Assembly: GCF_001269385.1 (NCBI RefSeq)
Contig: NZ_CXOO01000011.1
Coordinates: forward strand, 124,001 to 188,000
Direction of reading: 5' to 3'
Length of the DNA stretch: 64,000 nt
Origin: Limnohabitans sp. DM1
GTDB taxonomy: Bacteria; Pseudomonadota; Gammaproteobacteria; Burkholderiales; Burkholderiaceae_C
Part shown: in pieces, positions 54,606 to 63,586 of the stretch
Layout of the letters: every line of letters begins with the position of its first letter
Numbering within the stretch: the first letter of the stretch is position 1
Notes under the pieces: model-generated
What the model saw: only the letters and a program-made list of their open reading frames with translations
The model's database searches: none
What the model was told of the DNA's origin: nothing
Made by a program: the position numbers and the translations under genes

Positions 54606-55781
54606 TCACATCACTTCAAAAATGCCGCATGCGCCCATGCCGCCGCCGATGCACATGGTCACCGCCACACGCTTGGCACCACGGCGTTTGCCTTCGATCA
54701 GGGCGTGGCCCGTCAGGCGCTGGCCCGACACACCGTAGGGGTGACCCACGGCAATCGCGCCACCGTTCACATTCAAACGGTCAGCCGGAATGCCCAGCTT
54801 GTCGCGGCAGTACAGCACCTGCACGGCAAAGGCTTCGTTCAGTTCCCACAGGTCAATGTCTTGCACGGTGAGGCCCAAACGCGCCAAGGCTTTGGGCACG
54901 GCATACACGGGGCCAATGCCCATTTCGTCAGGCTCGCAACCGGCCACAGCAAAACCGAGGAATCGGCCCAGGGGCTTCAAACCGCGTTGCTCAGCCAGCT
55001 TTTCGTCCATCAACACGCAAGCGCCTGCACCGTCCGAGAACTGGCTGGCATTGCCTGCCGTGACCAAGCCACCGGGCAAAGCTGAGCGCAAGCCACTGAT
55101 GGCCTCGACAGTGGTGCCTTCGCGCAGACCTTCGTCCACGCTCACGGTCACTTGCTTGGTGGTCATGCCCATGACCTTGTCGATCACGCCTTGAGTGACG
55201 GTGATGGGGGCGATTTCGTCGTTGAACAAACCAGCGGCTTGGGCAGCGCAGGCTTTTTGCTGGCTGGCCGCACCATACGCGTCCATCACATCGCGACCGA
55301 TTTTGTAGCGCTTGGCCACTTGCTCGGCGGTTTGCAGCATGTTCCAGTAGATCTCGGGCTTCATCTTGGCCAGCGCCAAGTCTTGCAACATGTGGGTGTT
55401 CATCTCTTGCTGCACACAAGAGATGCTTTCCACGCCACCGGCCACATAGACCTGGCCTTCGCCCGCGATGATGCGTTGTGCAGCCAAAGCGATGGTTTGC
55501 AGGCCGGACGAGCAAAAGCGGTTGACCGTCATGCCCGACACAGAAATCGGCAAACCGGCCTTGAGGGCAATCTGGCGAGCGATGTTGGCACCGGTGGCGC
55601 CCTCGGGTGTGGCGCAGCCCATGATCACGTCTTCGACTTCGGCGGCATCAATGCCTGCGCGGGCCACGGCGTGTTGCACCGCGTGGCCGCCCAAAGTGGC
55701 ACCGTGGGTCATGTTGAAAGCGCCCTTCCAGCTCTTGGCCAGAGGGGTGCGTGCGGTAGATACGATAACGGCATTGGTCAT
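54606..55781 (-). CDS. Acetyl-CoA C-acyltransferase (thiolase)
   Basis: This 391-residue thiolase has the acyl-enzyme Cys in [13 protein letters not shown], the catalytic His region [20 protein letters not shown], and the second Cys in [16 protein letters not shown]. It completes beta-oxidation by thiolysis of 3-ketoacyl-CoA. Both flanking intergenic regions hold the CGTTGAGCG repeat clusters. Confidence 0.95.
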   Translation of the reverse strand: MTNAVIVSTARTPLAKSWKGAFNMTHGATLGGHAVQHAVARAGIDAAEVEDVIMGCATPEGATGANIARQIALKAGLPISVSGMTVNRFCSSGLQTIALAAQRIIAGEGQVYVAGGVESISCVQQEMNTHMLQDLALAKMKPEIYWNMLQTAEQVAKRYKIGRDVMDAYGAASQQKACAAQAAGLFNDEIAPITVTQGVIDKVMGMTTKQVTVSVDEGLREGTTVEAISGLRSALPGGLVTAGNASQFSDGAGACVLMDEKLAEQRGLKPLGRFLGFAVAGCEPDEMGIGPVYAVPKALARLGLTVQDIDLWELNEAFAVQVLYCRDKLGIPADRLNVNGGAIAVGHPYGVSGQRLTGHALIEGKRRGAKRVAVTMCIGGGMGACGIFEVM

Positions 55782-55800
55782 TTTGAATCCTTGTATTGGC

Positions 55801-55902
55801 TCGTTGAGCGTTGAGCGTTAGGCGTTGAGCGAGCAGCTAACTGGTCTTTTGACGCTCAACGCTGAACGCTGAACTCTCAACCTGCAAACTGAACGCTCAA
55901 CC
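55801..55902. repeat. Second intergenic cluster of CGTTGAGCG-type units
   Basis: Three direct units (CGTTGAGCG-like) at 55801-55832 face inverted CGCTCAACG/CGCTGAACG units at 55851-55902. The family is the same as at 54495-54602, now in the gap before the two-domain beta-oxidation gene. It can form a long imperfect hairpin. Confidence 0.75.
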
Positions 55903-55907
55903 CCAAG

Positions 55908-58019
55908 TCAGTTGAATGTCTTGCCTTCGGCCACCAAGCGCGCCAGCAGGGGCGCGGGTTGCCAGAATTGGGCGTCGTCGTGCGGGTTCTTGGCAAAGCG
56001 CTTCATGGCTTCGGCCACATTGAACAGGCCCACGGTGTCGGCGTAGTTCATGGGGCCACCGCGCCAGAACGGGAAGCCGTAGCCGGTGATGTAGACCATG
56101 TCGATATCGCTGGCCTTGCTGGCAATGCCTTCTTCCAGAATGTGCGCCGCCTCGTTGACCAAGGAGTACACCAGGCGCTGCACGATTTCTTCGTCCGAAA
56201 TCTTGCGGGGCGTGATGCCCATGGCCGCGCGGTGCTTCTCGATCATCTCGACCACCACGGCGCTGGGGATCGCGTCGCGCTTGCCAGCTTGGTAGTCGTA
56301 CCAGCCTGCGCCGGTTTTTTGGCCATAACGGCCCATCTCGCACAGCAGGTCAGCGGTTTTGCTGTACTTCATGCCCGGCTTTTCCTGGTAGCGGCGCTTG
56401 CGGATCGCCCAACCAATGTCGTTGCCAGCCAAGTCGCCCATGCGGAACGGGCCCATGGCGAAGCCGAACTTCTCGACAGCCTTGTCGACCTGCGCGGGAG
56501 TGCAGCCTTCTTCGATCAGGAAACCAGCCTGGCGGCTGTACTGCTCGATCATGCGGTTGCCGATGAAACCATCACACACGCCTGAGACCACCGAGGTCTT
56601 TTTGATCTTCTTGCCAATGGCCATCACGGTGGCCAGCACGTCTTTGCCGGTCTGGGCGCCACGCACCACTTCGAGCAGCTTCATCACGTTGGCCGGGCTG
56701 AAGAAGTGCATGCCGATCACGTCTTGTGGACGCTTGGTGAAGCTGGCGATCTTGTTCACATCCAGGGTGGAGGTGTTGGAGGCCAAAATTGCGCCGGGCT
56801 TCATCACTTCGTCGAGCTTCTTGAAGACGGCTTCTTTCACGCCCATTTCTTCGAACACGGCTTCGATCACCAGGTCGGCCTGGCCGATCTCGTCGTAGCT
56901 CAGCGTGGTGGACAACAGCGCCATGCGCTCGTCGTACTTCTCTTGTTTGAGCTTGCCTTTTTTGACCTGGGCTTCGTAGTTTTTGCGGATGGTGGCCACG
57001 CCACGGTCCAGGGCTTCTTGCTTCATCTCCAGCATCTTGACGGGGATGCCCGCGTTCAAGAAGTTCATGGAGATGCCGCCGCCCATAGTGCCCGCACCAA
57101 TGACGGCCACGGACTTGATCTCGCGCTTGGGCGTGTCTTCGGGCACGTCGGCAATTTTGCTGGCGGCGCGGTCGGCCATGAAGATGTGGCGCAAAGCCCG
57201 GCTTTCGGGCGTGAGCATCAGGTTCATGAAGATGTCGCGCTCGATGACCATGCCCTCTTCAAACTTCTTCTTGGTGGCGGCTTCAACCGCGTCCACGCAC
57301 TTGACGGGTGCGGGCAGGTTTTTCGCCATGCCCTTGACCATGTTGCGGGTAAATTGGAAGTAAGCATCACCTTGGGGGTGCTTGCAAGGCAAGTTGCGCA
57401 CCATGGGCATGGGCGAACCGTCTGCGTGTGCTGCGGCCACTTTGCGGGCCATGGCCAGTGCTTCTTCAGGCAGGCTTTCGGCCGACTGGGCCATGGCATC
57501 AAACAGCTTTTGGCCGGGCAACATGGCCAGCATTTCGCTCTTGATGGCTTCGCCGCTGACAATCATGTTGAGCGCGGGCTCGACACCGATCACGCGGGGC
57601 AGGCGCTGCGTGCCGCCCGCGCCAGGAATCAGACCCAGCTTGACTTCGGGCAGGGCCACGCTGGTGCCGGGTGATGCGATGCGGTAGTGGCAGCCGAGCG
57701 CCAACTCCAGACCGCCGCCCATGACCACCGAGTGGATGGCTGCCACAACGGGCTTGGCCGAATTTTCGCAAGCGCGGATGACGCTGAGCAAATTGGGTTC
57801 CTGGATCGCCTTGGGCGAACCAAATTCACGGATGTCTGCACCGCCCGAGAAGGCTTTGCCCGCGCCCGTGATGACGATGGCTTTGACCGATGCGTCGTTG
57901 TTGGCCTTCTCCAGACCATCGGTGATGCCGATGCGGGTGGACAGGCCCAAACCGTTGACGGGCGGGTTCATCATCGTGATGACCGCGACATCACCGTGGA
58001 CTTTGTATTCAGCTGTCAT
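55908..58019 (-). CDS. fadJ: Bifunctional enoyl-CoA hydratase / 3-hydroxyacyl-CoA dehydrogenase
   Basis: This is a 703-residue FadB/FadJ-type multifunctional enzyme. The N-terminal crotonase domain shows GAGKAFSGGADIREFG, HSVVMGGGLELALGCHYRIA and LGLIPGAGGTQRLPR. The central dehydrogenase has VIGAGTMGGGISMNFLNAGIPV, ILASNTSTLDVNKIAS and the catalytic His in IGMHFFSPANVMKLLE. The C-terminal 3HCDH repeats end with GFPFWRGGPMNYAD. With thiolase and acyl-CoA dehydrogenase it covers the full cycle. A palindrome resembling a TetR-type operator lies 34 bp upstream. Confidence 0.94.
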   Translation of the reverse strand: MTAEYKVHGDVAVITMMNPPVNGLGLSTRIGITDGLEKANNDASVKAIVITGAGKAFSGGADIREFGSPKAIQEPNLLSVIRACENSAKPVVAAIHSVVMGGGLELALGCHYRIASPGTSVALPEVKLGLIPGAGGTQRLPRVIGVEPALNMIVSGEAIKSEMLAMLPGQKLFDAMAQSAESLPEEALAMARKVAAAHADGSPMPMVRNLPCKHPQGDAYFQFTRNMVKGMAKNLPAPVKCVDAVEAATKKKFEEGMVIERDIFMNLMLTPESRALRHIFMADRAASKIADVPEDTPKREIKSVAVIGAGTMGGGISMNFLNAGIPVKMLEMKQEALDRGVATIRKNYEAQVKKGKLKQEKYDERMALLSTTLSYDEIGQADLVIEAVFEEMGVKEAVFKKLDEVMKPGAILASNTSTLDVNKIASFTKRPQDVIGMHFFSPANVMKLLEVVRGAQTGKDVLATVMAIGKKIKKTSVVSGVCDGFIGNRMIEQYSRQAGFLIEEGCTPAQVDKAVEKFGFAMGPFRMGDLAGNDIGWAIRKRRYQEKPGMKYSKTADLLCEMGRYGQKTGAGWYDYQAGKRDAIPSAVVVEMIEKHRAAMGITPRKISDEEIVQRLVYSLVNEAAHILEEGIASKASDIDMVYITGYGFPFWRGGPMNYADTVGLFNVAEAMKRFAKNPHDDAQFWQPAPLLARLVAEGKTFN

Positions 58020-58052
58020 GCTGGACTTCCTTTGCGTGAAAAGTTAAAAAAG

Positions 58053-58066
58053 AACGACCGTTCGTT
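58053..58066. promoter_or_regulatory. Candidate TetR-family operator
   Basis: AACGA-CCGT-TCGTT (58053-58066) forms 5-bp arms flanked by A-rich and T-rich sequence that extends the symmetry. It lies 34-47 bp upstream of the bifunctional beta-oxidation gene. Burkholderiales fatty-acid genes are commonly repressed by TetR-type regulators; the specific regulator is not encoded here. Confidence 0.5.
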
Positions 58067-58176
58067 TTTGTGCATTGTAGACACAAAAACCGCCCGGAAG
58101 GCAAAAATCTTGTCGCAACAGGGACGGTGACATGGACGGTTGGTGAAGGGGCAAGTGGACAGGCCCCAAGTCCGAA

Positions 58177-58872
58177 TCAGACCTCCAGCCATTCCTTGCG
58201 GATGTAGGCGTTGGCCCGCAATTCGTCGGGCGTGCCCTCGAAGACGATGGCCCCATGACCCATGACCAGCGCCCTGTCGGAGATGCTCATGGCAATGGTG
58301 AGTTTTTGCTCGATCAACAAAACCGAGACCCCTTTGGCTTTGAGGCTGTGCAGGAATTGGCCCACCAGCTCCACAATTTTAGGGGCCAGGCCCTCGGTGG
58401 GCTCGTCGATGATGATCAGATCAGGGTCGCCCATCAGGGTGCGGCACAGCGTGAGCATTTGCTGCTCTCCGCCAGACAACACGCCAGCTTCAGTGTGCTC
58501 GCGCTCTTTGAGGCGGGGGAACATGGCGAACATGTCCTCAAAGGACCAGCGGCCGTTTTGTCCGCTGCGTTTTTGACCCAGTTGCAAGTTTTGGCTCACC
58601 GTGAGCTTGGGGAAAATTTCGCGGTTTTCGGGCACATAGCCCAGCCCCAAGTGGGCGATTTCATAGGCCTTTTTGCCCTGGATAGGCTGGCCTTTCCAGT
58701 CGATGCGCCCCTCGCACTCCACCAAACCCATGATGGCCTTGGCGGTGGTGGAGCGGCCCGAGCCGTTGCGGCCGAGCAAGGCCACGATCTCGCCCTGCCC
58801 CACCTCAAAATTGACGCCATGCAGCACATGGCTTTTGCCGTAAAAGGCATGAAGGTTGTCGATTTGCAGCAT
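58177..58872 (-). CDS. livF: Branched-chain amino acid-type ABC transporter ATPase (LivF-like)
   Basis: This 231-residue ATPase has Walker A LLGRNGSGRSTTAKAI, with Arg at the usual Lys position of GxGK (GSGRST), the signature LSGGEQQM and Walker B LIIIDEPTEGL. The rest matches LivF. The Lys-to-Arg change in the P-loop is unusual and may lower ATP hydrolysis. It overlaps livG by TGATG. Confidence 0.92.
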   Translation of the reverse strand: MLQIDNLHAFYGKSHVLHGVNFEVGQGEIVALLGRNGSGRSTTAKAIMGLVECEGRIDWKGQPIQGKKAYEIAHLGLGYVPENREIFPKLTVSQNLQLGQKRSGQNGRWSFEDMFAMFPRLKEREHTEAGVLSGGEQQMLTLCRTLMGDPDLIIIDEPTEGLAPKIVELVGQFLHSLKAKGVSVLLIEQKLTIAMSISDRALVMGHGAIVFEGTPDELRANAYIRKEWLEV

Positions 58873-59642
58873 CAGTGGCCTCCTGCTTGGCTGTCTGCGA
58901 CCGGAGAGCCCAAATAAGCCTCCTGCACTTTGGCGTTGGCGCGCACGGCTTCGGGGGTGTCGAAGGCGATGACCTCGCCATACACCACCACCGCGATCTT
59001 GTCGGCCAGGCCAAACACCACGCCCATGTCGTGCTCCACCGTGAGCAGCGTTTTGCCCACGGTGACGTCTTTGATGAGCTGGATGAAACGCGAGGTTTCG
59101 CTCTTGCTCATGCCGGCCGTGGGTTCGTCCAGCAAGATCACGTCTGAGCCGCCCGCAATGGTCACGCCGATTTCCAGCGCACGCTGCTCGGCATAGGTCA
59201 GGTTGACCGCCAGCACGTCGCGTTTTTTGTCCAGATGGATCATGTCCAGCAGCTCGTCGGTGCGATCGTTGGCGTCTTTCAAGTTGGATAAAAACTTGAA
59301 GAAGCTGTACTTGTAGCCGAGGCTCCAGAGCACAGCGCAGCGCAGGTTCTCGAACACACTCAACTTGGGAAAGATGTTGGTGATCTGGAAGCTGCGCGAC
59401 AGTCCCATGCGGTTGATCTCGTAAGGCGTCTTGTTCTGGATGGCCTGGCCACCCAGCAAAATCTCGCCGCTGGTGGGGCCAAAGCGGCCGCTGATCAGGT
59501 TGAACAAAGTGGACTTGCCTGCGCCGTTGGGGCCAATCACGGCCACGCGCTCACCGGCTTGCACGGCCAGGTTCACGCCGCGGATGATTTCGGTCTTGCC
59601 GAAGTTCTTGCGCACGTCCTGGAGTTCGAGGGCGTAACTCAT
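58872..59642 (-). CDS. livG: Branched-chain amino acid-type ABC transporter ATPase (LivG-like)
   Basis: This 256-residue ATPase has Walker A VIGPNGAGKSTLFNLI, LTYAEQRALEIGVTIA in the signature region, Walker B VILLDEPTAGMS and the H-loop VEHDMGVVFGLADKI. It retains the canonical Lys, unlike the partner LivF. Its ATG overlaps the livM stop. Confidence 0.95.
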   Translation of the reverse strand: MSYALELQDVRKNFGKTEIIRGVNLAVQAGERVAVIGPNGAGKSTLFNLISGRFGPTSGEILLGGQAIQNKTPYEINRMGLSRSFQITNIFPKLSVFENLRCAVLWSLGYKYSFFKFLSNLKDANDRTDELLDMIHLDKKRDVLAVNLTYAEQRALEIGVTIAGGSDVILLDEPTAGMSKSETSRFIQLIKDVTVGKTLLTVEHDMGVVFGLADKIAVVVYGEVIAFDTPEAVRANAKVQEAYLGSPVADSQAGGH

Positions 59643-60931
59643 AAGGCCGCTTCCCTTCGCTTGATTTCTTTTTCGATGTCGGTCTGGATTTCACCCCAAT
59701 CGCGGGCAAACTGCCGGCGGGCCAGCTCAAACAAACCCAAGCCGGTGAGCATGACAAAAGCCGAGCCGAACCAGCTGTCCAGGCTCTTGGCGTTGAGCGT
59801 AGCGCCCATGAACTTGACGGTGTCACCCAAGGCCGAATTGAGCTGCAGGTGGTAGACCATCTCGATCATGGCCCCGGCCCCCGCGAGCATGACGATGCCC
59901 GTGAGGCCCAGTGCCAGGTAACTGGTCCAGATCTGGCGCAGTTTGCCGAACTTGGCCACCCGCAGGTTCATCATGATCAGGCTGGCAATACCGCCCGGCG
60001 CATACATGACCATGAACAGGAACACCAAGCCCAAGTAGAGCAGCCAGGCTTTGGTCAGCTCGGACAACATCACAAAGGCGATGATCATGAGAACCGCGCC
60101 GATGATGGGGCCAAAGAAGAAGGTCGCACCGCCCAAAAAGGTGAACAACAAGTAGGCACCCGAGCGGGCTGCCCCCACCACTTCGGCGGTCACGATCTCG
60201 AAGTTCAGAGATGCTAGCCCGCCCGCGATGCCCGCAAAAAAGCCCGAGATGATGAACGCCATGTAGCGCACACGCTGCGTGTTGTAGCCAATGAATTCGA
60301 CGCGCTCAGGGTTGTCGCGCACGGCGTTCAAAATCCGGCCCAGCGGCGTTTGCGTGAAGGCGTACATGAGCGCCACACACACAAAGGTGTAGGCCGCGAT
60401 CAGGTAATACACTTGGATTTGCGGGCCGTAGGTGATGCCAAAAAATGGCTGCCCCGCCACCCGGTTGCCCGAGACGCCCGCCTCACCCCCGAAGAACTCC
60501 GAAAACATGAGCGACATGGCGAACACCAACTCGGCCACGCCCAAGGTGATCATGGCGAACGTTGTGCCCGATTTGCGGGTGGTGACCCAGCCGAGCAGAA
60601 CAGCAAAGCCCATGCCGGTCAAGCCACCGATGATGGGCAGCAAACTGACCGGTATGTTGAGCTTGCCCGCGCTCACTGCGTTGAGCGCGTGAATCGCCAT
60701 GTAAGAGCCCAGCCCCGTGTAGACCGCGTGGCCAAAGCTGAGCATGCCGCCTTGTCCCAACAAAATGTTGTAGGACAGGCAAGCGATGATGGCGATGCCC
60801 ATTTGCGCAAGCATCGTGGTCGACAAGTTGCTGGTGAACACCAAGGGTGAAGCCACCAGAACCAGCGCAAACAGGCTCCAGATGACCCAGCGGCCAACGT
60901 TGTAGGGTTTGAATTTGTAAACAGCAGCCAT
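59639..60931 (-). CDS. livM: Branched-chain amino acid-type ABC permease (LivM-like), C-terminally extended
   Basis: This 430-residue membrane permease has roughly ten hydrophobic segments and the LivM signature region (LGWVTTRKSGTTFAMITLGVAELV, NPERVEFIGYNTQRVRYMAFIISGF). The C-terminal ~80 residues add further hydrophobic helices (LALGLTGIVMLAGAGAMIEMV and SAFVMLTGLGLFELARRQF) beyond the usual LivM length, as in several Burkholderiales transporters of this group. Confidence 0.92.
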   Translation of the reverse strand: MAAVYKFKPYNVGRWVIWSLFALVLVASPLVFTSNLSTTMLAQMGIAIIACLSYNILLGQGGMLSFGHAVYTGLGSYMAIHALNAVSAGKLNIPVSLLPIIGGLTGMGFAVLLGWVTTRKSGTTFAMITLGVAELVFAMSLMFSEFFGGEAGVSGNRVAGQPFFGITYGPQIQVYYLIAAYTFVCVALMYAFTQTPLGRILNAVRDNPERVEFIGYNTQRVRYMAFIISGFFAGIAGGLASLNFEIVTAEVVGAARSGAYLLFTFLGGATFFFGPIIGAVLMIIAFVMLSELTKAWLLYLGLVFLFMVMYAPGGIASLIMMNLRVAKFGKLRQIWTSYLALGLTGIVMLAGAGAMIEMVYHLQLNSALGDTVKFMGATLNAKSLDSWFGSAFVMLTGLGLFELARRQFARDWGEIQTDIEKEIKRREAAL

Positions 60932-60935
60932 GATT

Positions 60936-61970
60936 TCAAGTCTCGCGTGTACCCAACAGACCCTTGGGCCGGAAGATCAGGATCAGCACCAAAAACAGGT
61001 AGGGCAAGATGGGCGCGACCTGCGACAGCGTGAGCTTGGCAAAGGAGTTTTCCTGGGTTGCTGCCGACAAGGCCCAGCCCATGTCCTTGGCCAGCGTCAG
61101 GAAGGAGTAGTCAATGGCCACGGCGAAGGTCTGGATCACGCCAATCAGGATAGACGCCAAAAACGCCCCCGACAGCGAGCCCATGCCGCCCACCACCACA
61201 ACCACGAAGATGACCGAGCCCACGGTGGCGGCCATGGCAGGTTCTGTCACGAAGGTGCTGCCACCAATCACGCCCGCCAGGCCGGCCAGGCCCGTACCCG
61301 CACCAAACACCAGCATGAACACACGCGGCACGTTGTGGCCCAGCGACTCCACCATTTCGGGGTGGGTCAAAGCGGCCTGAATGACCAGACCGATGCGGGT
61401 GCGGGTGAGCAAAAGCCACAAAGACATCAGCATGAGCAGCGCCACCAGCATCATGAAGCCGCGTGTGGCCGGAAACGGCGAGCACACCACACGAATGGCG
61501 GCATCCGCTGCACTGCACATCTCGGCAGGCGCCGCGCCCCAGACCACACCCAGGCCGTTGACCGAGTGGTTGATCAGGGTAAAGGCTGAGCTGCGCAAAA
61601 TTTCAGGCGGGGGAAACTCCACCGCTGTGCGGCCCCACACCAGTTGCACCAATTCCAGCACCACATAGGACAGGCCAAACGTGACCAGCAGTTCGGGCAC
61701 ATGGCCGAAGGGGTGGACTTTGCGCAAGGTGACACGTTCAAAAACGGCACCGCAAGCCCCGACGAGCAGGGGCGCCACGACCAGTGAAGGCCAAAAGCCG
61801 ATCCACCCGGTGAGTGTGTAACCGAAATAGGCCCCGATCATGTAAAAACTGGCGTGCGCAAAGTTGAGCACACCCATCATGCTGAAAATCAGCGTCAGCC
61901 CGGAGCTGAGCATGAAGAGCAACAGTCCGTAACTGAGACCGTTGAGCATGGAGATGATGAAAAACTCCAT
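60936..61970 (-). CDS. livH: Branched-chain amino acid-type ABC permease (LivH-like)
   Basis: This 344-residue permease begins MEFFIISMLNGLSYGLLLFMLSSGLTLIFSMMGVLNFAHASFYM, the conserved LivH N-terminus. The coupling-loop region is RTRIGLVIQAALTHPEMVESLG, and VIGGSTFVTEPAMAATVG lies in the later helices. It starts the permease half of the operon after an intergenic terminator following the binding-protein gene. Confidence 0.94.
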   Translation of the reverse strand: MEFFIISMLNGLSYGLLLFMLSSGLTLIFSMMGVLNFAHASFYMIGAYFGYTLTGWIGFWPSLVVAPLLVGACGAVFERVTLRKVHPFGHVPELLVTFGLSYVVLELVQLVWGRTAVEFPPPEILRSSAFTLINHSVNGLGVVWGAAPAEMCSAADAAIRVVCSPFPATRGFMMLVALLMLMSLWLLLTRTRIGLVIQAALTHPEMVESLGHNVPRVFMLVFGAGTGLAGLAGVIGGSTFVTEPAMAATVGSVIFVVVVVGGMGSLSGAFLASILIGVIQTFAVAIDYSFLTLAKDMGWALSAATQENSFAKLTLSQVAPILPYLFLVLILIFRPKGLLGTRET

Positions 61971-62060
61971 AAAAACTTTCCAGACCCTCTGGGGTCTAAC
62001 TGCGTTACCGAAAGTGGGTTTGAACACTCAAACCCCAACCACACCCAAGGCACAAGCCCA

Positions 62061-62095
62061 TGAAAAAGCCCGATGAACATCGCGTTGATCGGGCC
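62061..62095 (-). terminator. Partial terminator between binding-protein and permease genes
   Basis: Read on the minus strand, GCCCGAT (from 62094-62088) pairs with ATCGGGC (62074-62068) around a 13-nt loop and is followed by TTTTT (62067-62063). Such an attenuating terminator lets the binding protein be made in excess over the membrane components. Confidence 0.75.
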
Positions 62096-62214
62096 TGAAC
62101 CCTCTCGACTTGTGCAGCACAGAACCACAGGCTCTGCGCTGCGCAAGACTGGCCGCCAAACCCTGAGCGCCCCAGACGGGACGCTCACAGGTCGGTAGCG
62201 GCAGGGGTGTCGCC

Positions 62215-63447
62215 TCAGCCTGGACGCTTCATCTGGCAGCTGGTGGGCGTGCTGGAGACGTAAGACGGGAATTCCTTGACCGGGGCCAAGGTCATGCCTG
62301 TGTTTTCGGGGCTGTATGGGAACTTCTTGTCGGCCTTTTGCCAGACTGTCATCCACAGCGGCTGCTGCAGCTGGTGGTCGGCTTTGCGGATTTCCACGTC
62401 ACCGTGGTAGCTCTTGAACTTCAGGCCCGACAGGGCGGCGGCCACTTTGACCGGATCGGTCGACTTGGCCTTGGCCATGGCTTCACCCAAGGCGCTGTAG
62501 ATCGAGATCACAGAGCCGGTGTAGAAGTCGTCGTTGAACTTTGTTTTGAACTCGGCCATCCACTTGCCCATGTCGCCCCCCATGTTGTAGTGGTTGTACG
62601 AAATCTGGAATACGCGGCCCGCCCCCCCCTGACCCAAGGCCGTGGGCGTGCCCGTGACGCCTGTGTAGTAGGTGTAGAACTTGCCGTTGTAGCCGCCTTC
62701 GTTGGCCGCCTTGACCAGCAGCGCCAAGTCAGACCCCCAGTTGCCGGTGATCACGGTGTCGGCACCCGAGGCCTTGATCTTGGCAATGTAGGGCGAGAAG
62801 TCGCGGACTTGGGCCAGTGGGTGCAGGTCTTCACCCACGATTTGCACACCCGGCATCTTGCGTGCGATGTTTTCCTTGGCGAACTTGACGACCTGGTGAC
62901 CGTGTGAATAGTTCTGATTGAACAAGTACACCTTCTTGATGTCCTTGTCGTCCTTCATGAAGGTGGTCATGGCCTCGATCTTCATCGAGGTGTCGGCGTC
63001 AAAGCGGAAGTGCCAGAAACTGCACTTGCTGTTGGTGAAGTCCGGGTCCACCGCGGAGTGGTTCAGGAAAATGATTTCCTTGCCGGGGTTGCGCTCGTTG
63101 TGCTTGTTCACGGCCTCAATCAGGGCGCCAGCCACGGAGGAGCCGTTGCCTTGGGTGATGTAACGCACGCCTTGGTCCATGGCGGCTTTGAGGGCGTTCA
63201 GGCTTTCAGCGGGGCTCAATTTGTTGTCAATGCCAATCACCTCGAATTTGACGCCAGCGGGGTTGGTTTTGCTGAATTTTTCAGCGAAGAACTGAAAGCT
63301 CTTGAGCTGGTTGCTGCCCACAGGCGCCATCAGGCCGGACAGCGGATCGATCCAGGCGATTTTGACGGTCTCGCCCTTTTGCGCATAGGCGCCCAAGGAG
63401 CAAGCGGCCAAAGCGGCTGCGGCGATCAAACGGTGTGTGGTTTTCAT
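62215..63447 (-). CDS. livK: Periplasmic branched-chain amino acid-type substrate-binding protein
   Basis: This 410-residue protein has a signal peptide (MKTTHRLIAAAALAACSLGAYA) and the Leu/Ile/Val-binding type I periplasmic fold: VKIAWIDPLSGLMAPVG, ITQGNGSSVAGALIEAVNKHN and ADTVITGNWGSDLALLVKAANE. The gene symbol is by role only. In this context (acyl-CoA synthetase, beta-oxidation enzymes) the ligand may be a carboxylic or aromatic acid rather than an amino acid. Confidence 0.9.
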   Translation of the reverse strand: MKTTHRLIAAAALAACSLGAYAQKGETVKIAWIDPLSGLMAPVGSNQLKSFQFFAEKFSKTNPAGVKFEVIGIDNKLSPAESLNALKAAMDQGVRYITQGNGSSVAGALIEAVNKHNERNPGKEIIFLNHSAVDPDFTNSKCSFWHFRFDADTSMKIEAMTTFMKDDKDIKKVYLFNQNYSHGHQVVKFAKENIARKMPGVQIVGEDLHPLAQVRDFSPYIAKIKASGADTVITGNWGSDLALLVKAANEGGYNGKFYTYYTGVTGTPTALGQGGAGRVFQISYNHYNMGGDMGKWMAEFKTKFNDDFYTGSVISIYSALGEAMAKAKSTDPVKVAAALSGLKFKSYHGDVEIRKADHQLQQPLWMTVWQKADKKFPYSPENTGMTLAPVKEFPSYVSSTPTSCQMKRPG

Positions 63448-63586
63448 TCAAGGTCTCCTGCGTTGTGAATCTGAACAAGGTCAGCGTAACCGCTGATGAA
63501 ACAAATGCGCTCGGGGTTTGCACCTAAGGCATATCACCCGCGCGACTTGCGCGGACCACTCGTGGGGTGTGAGGGCATGACGCGCA

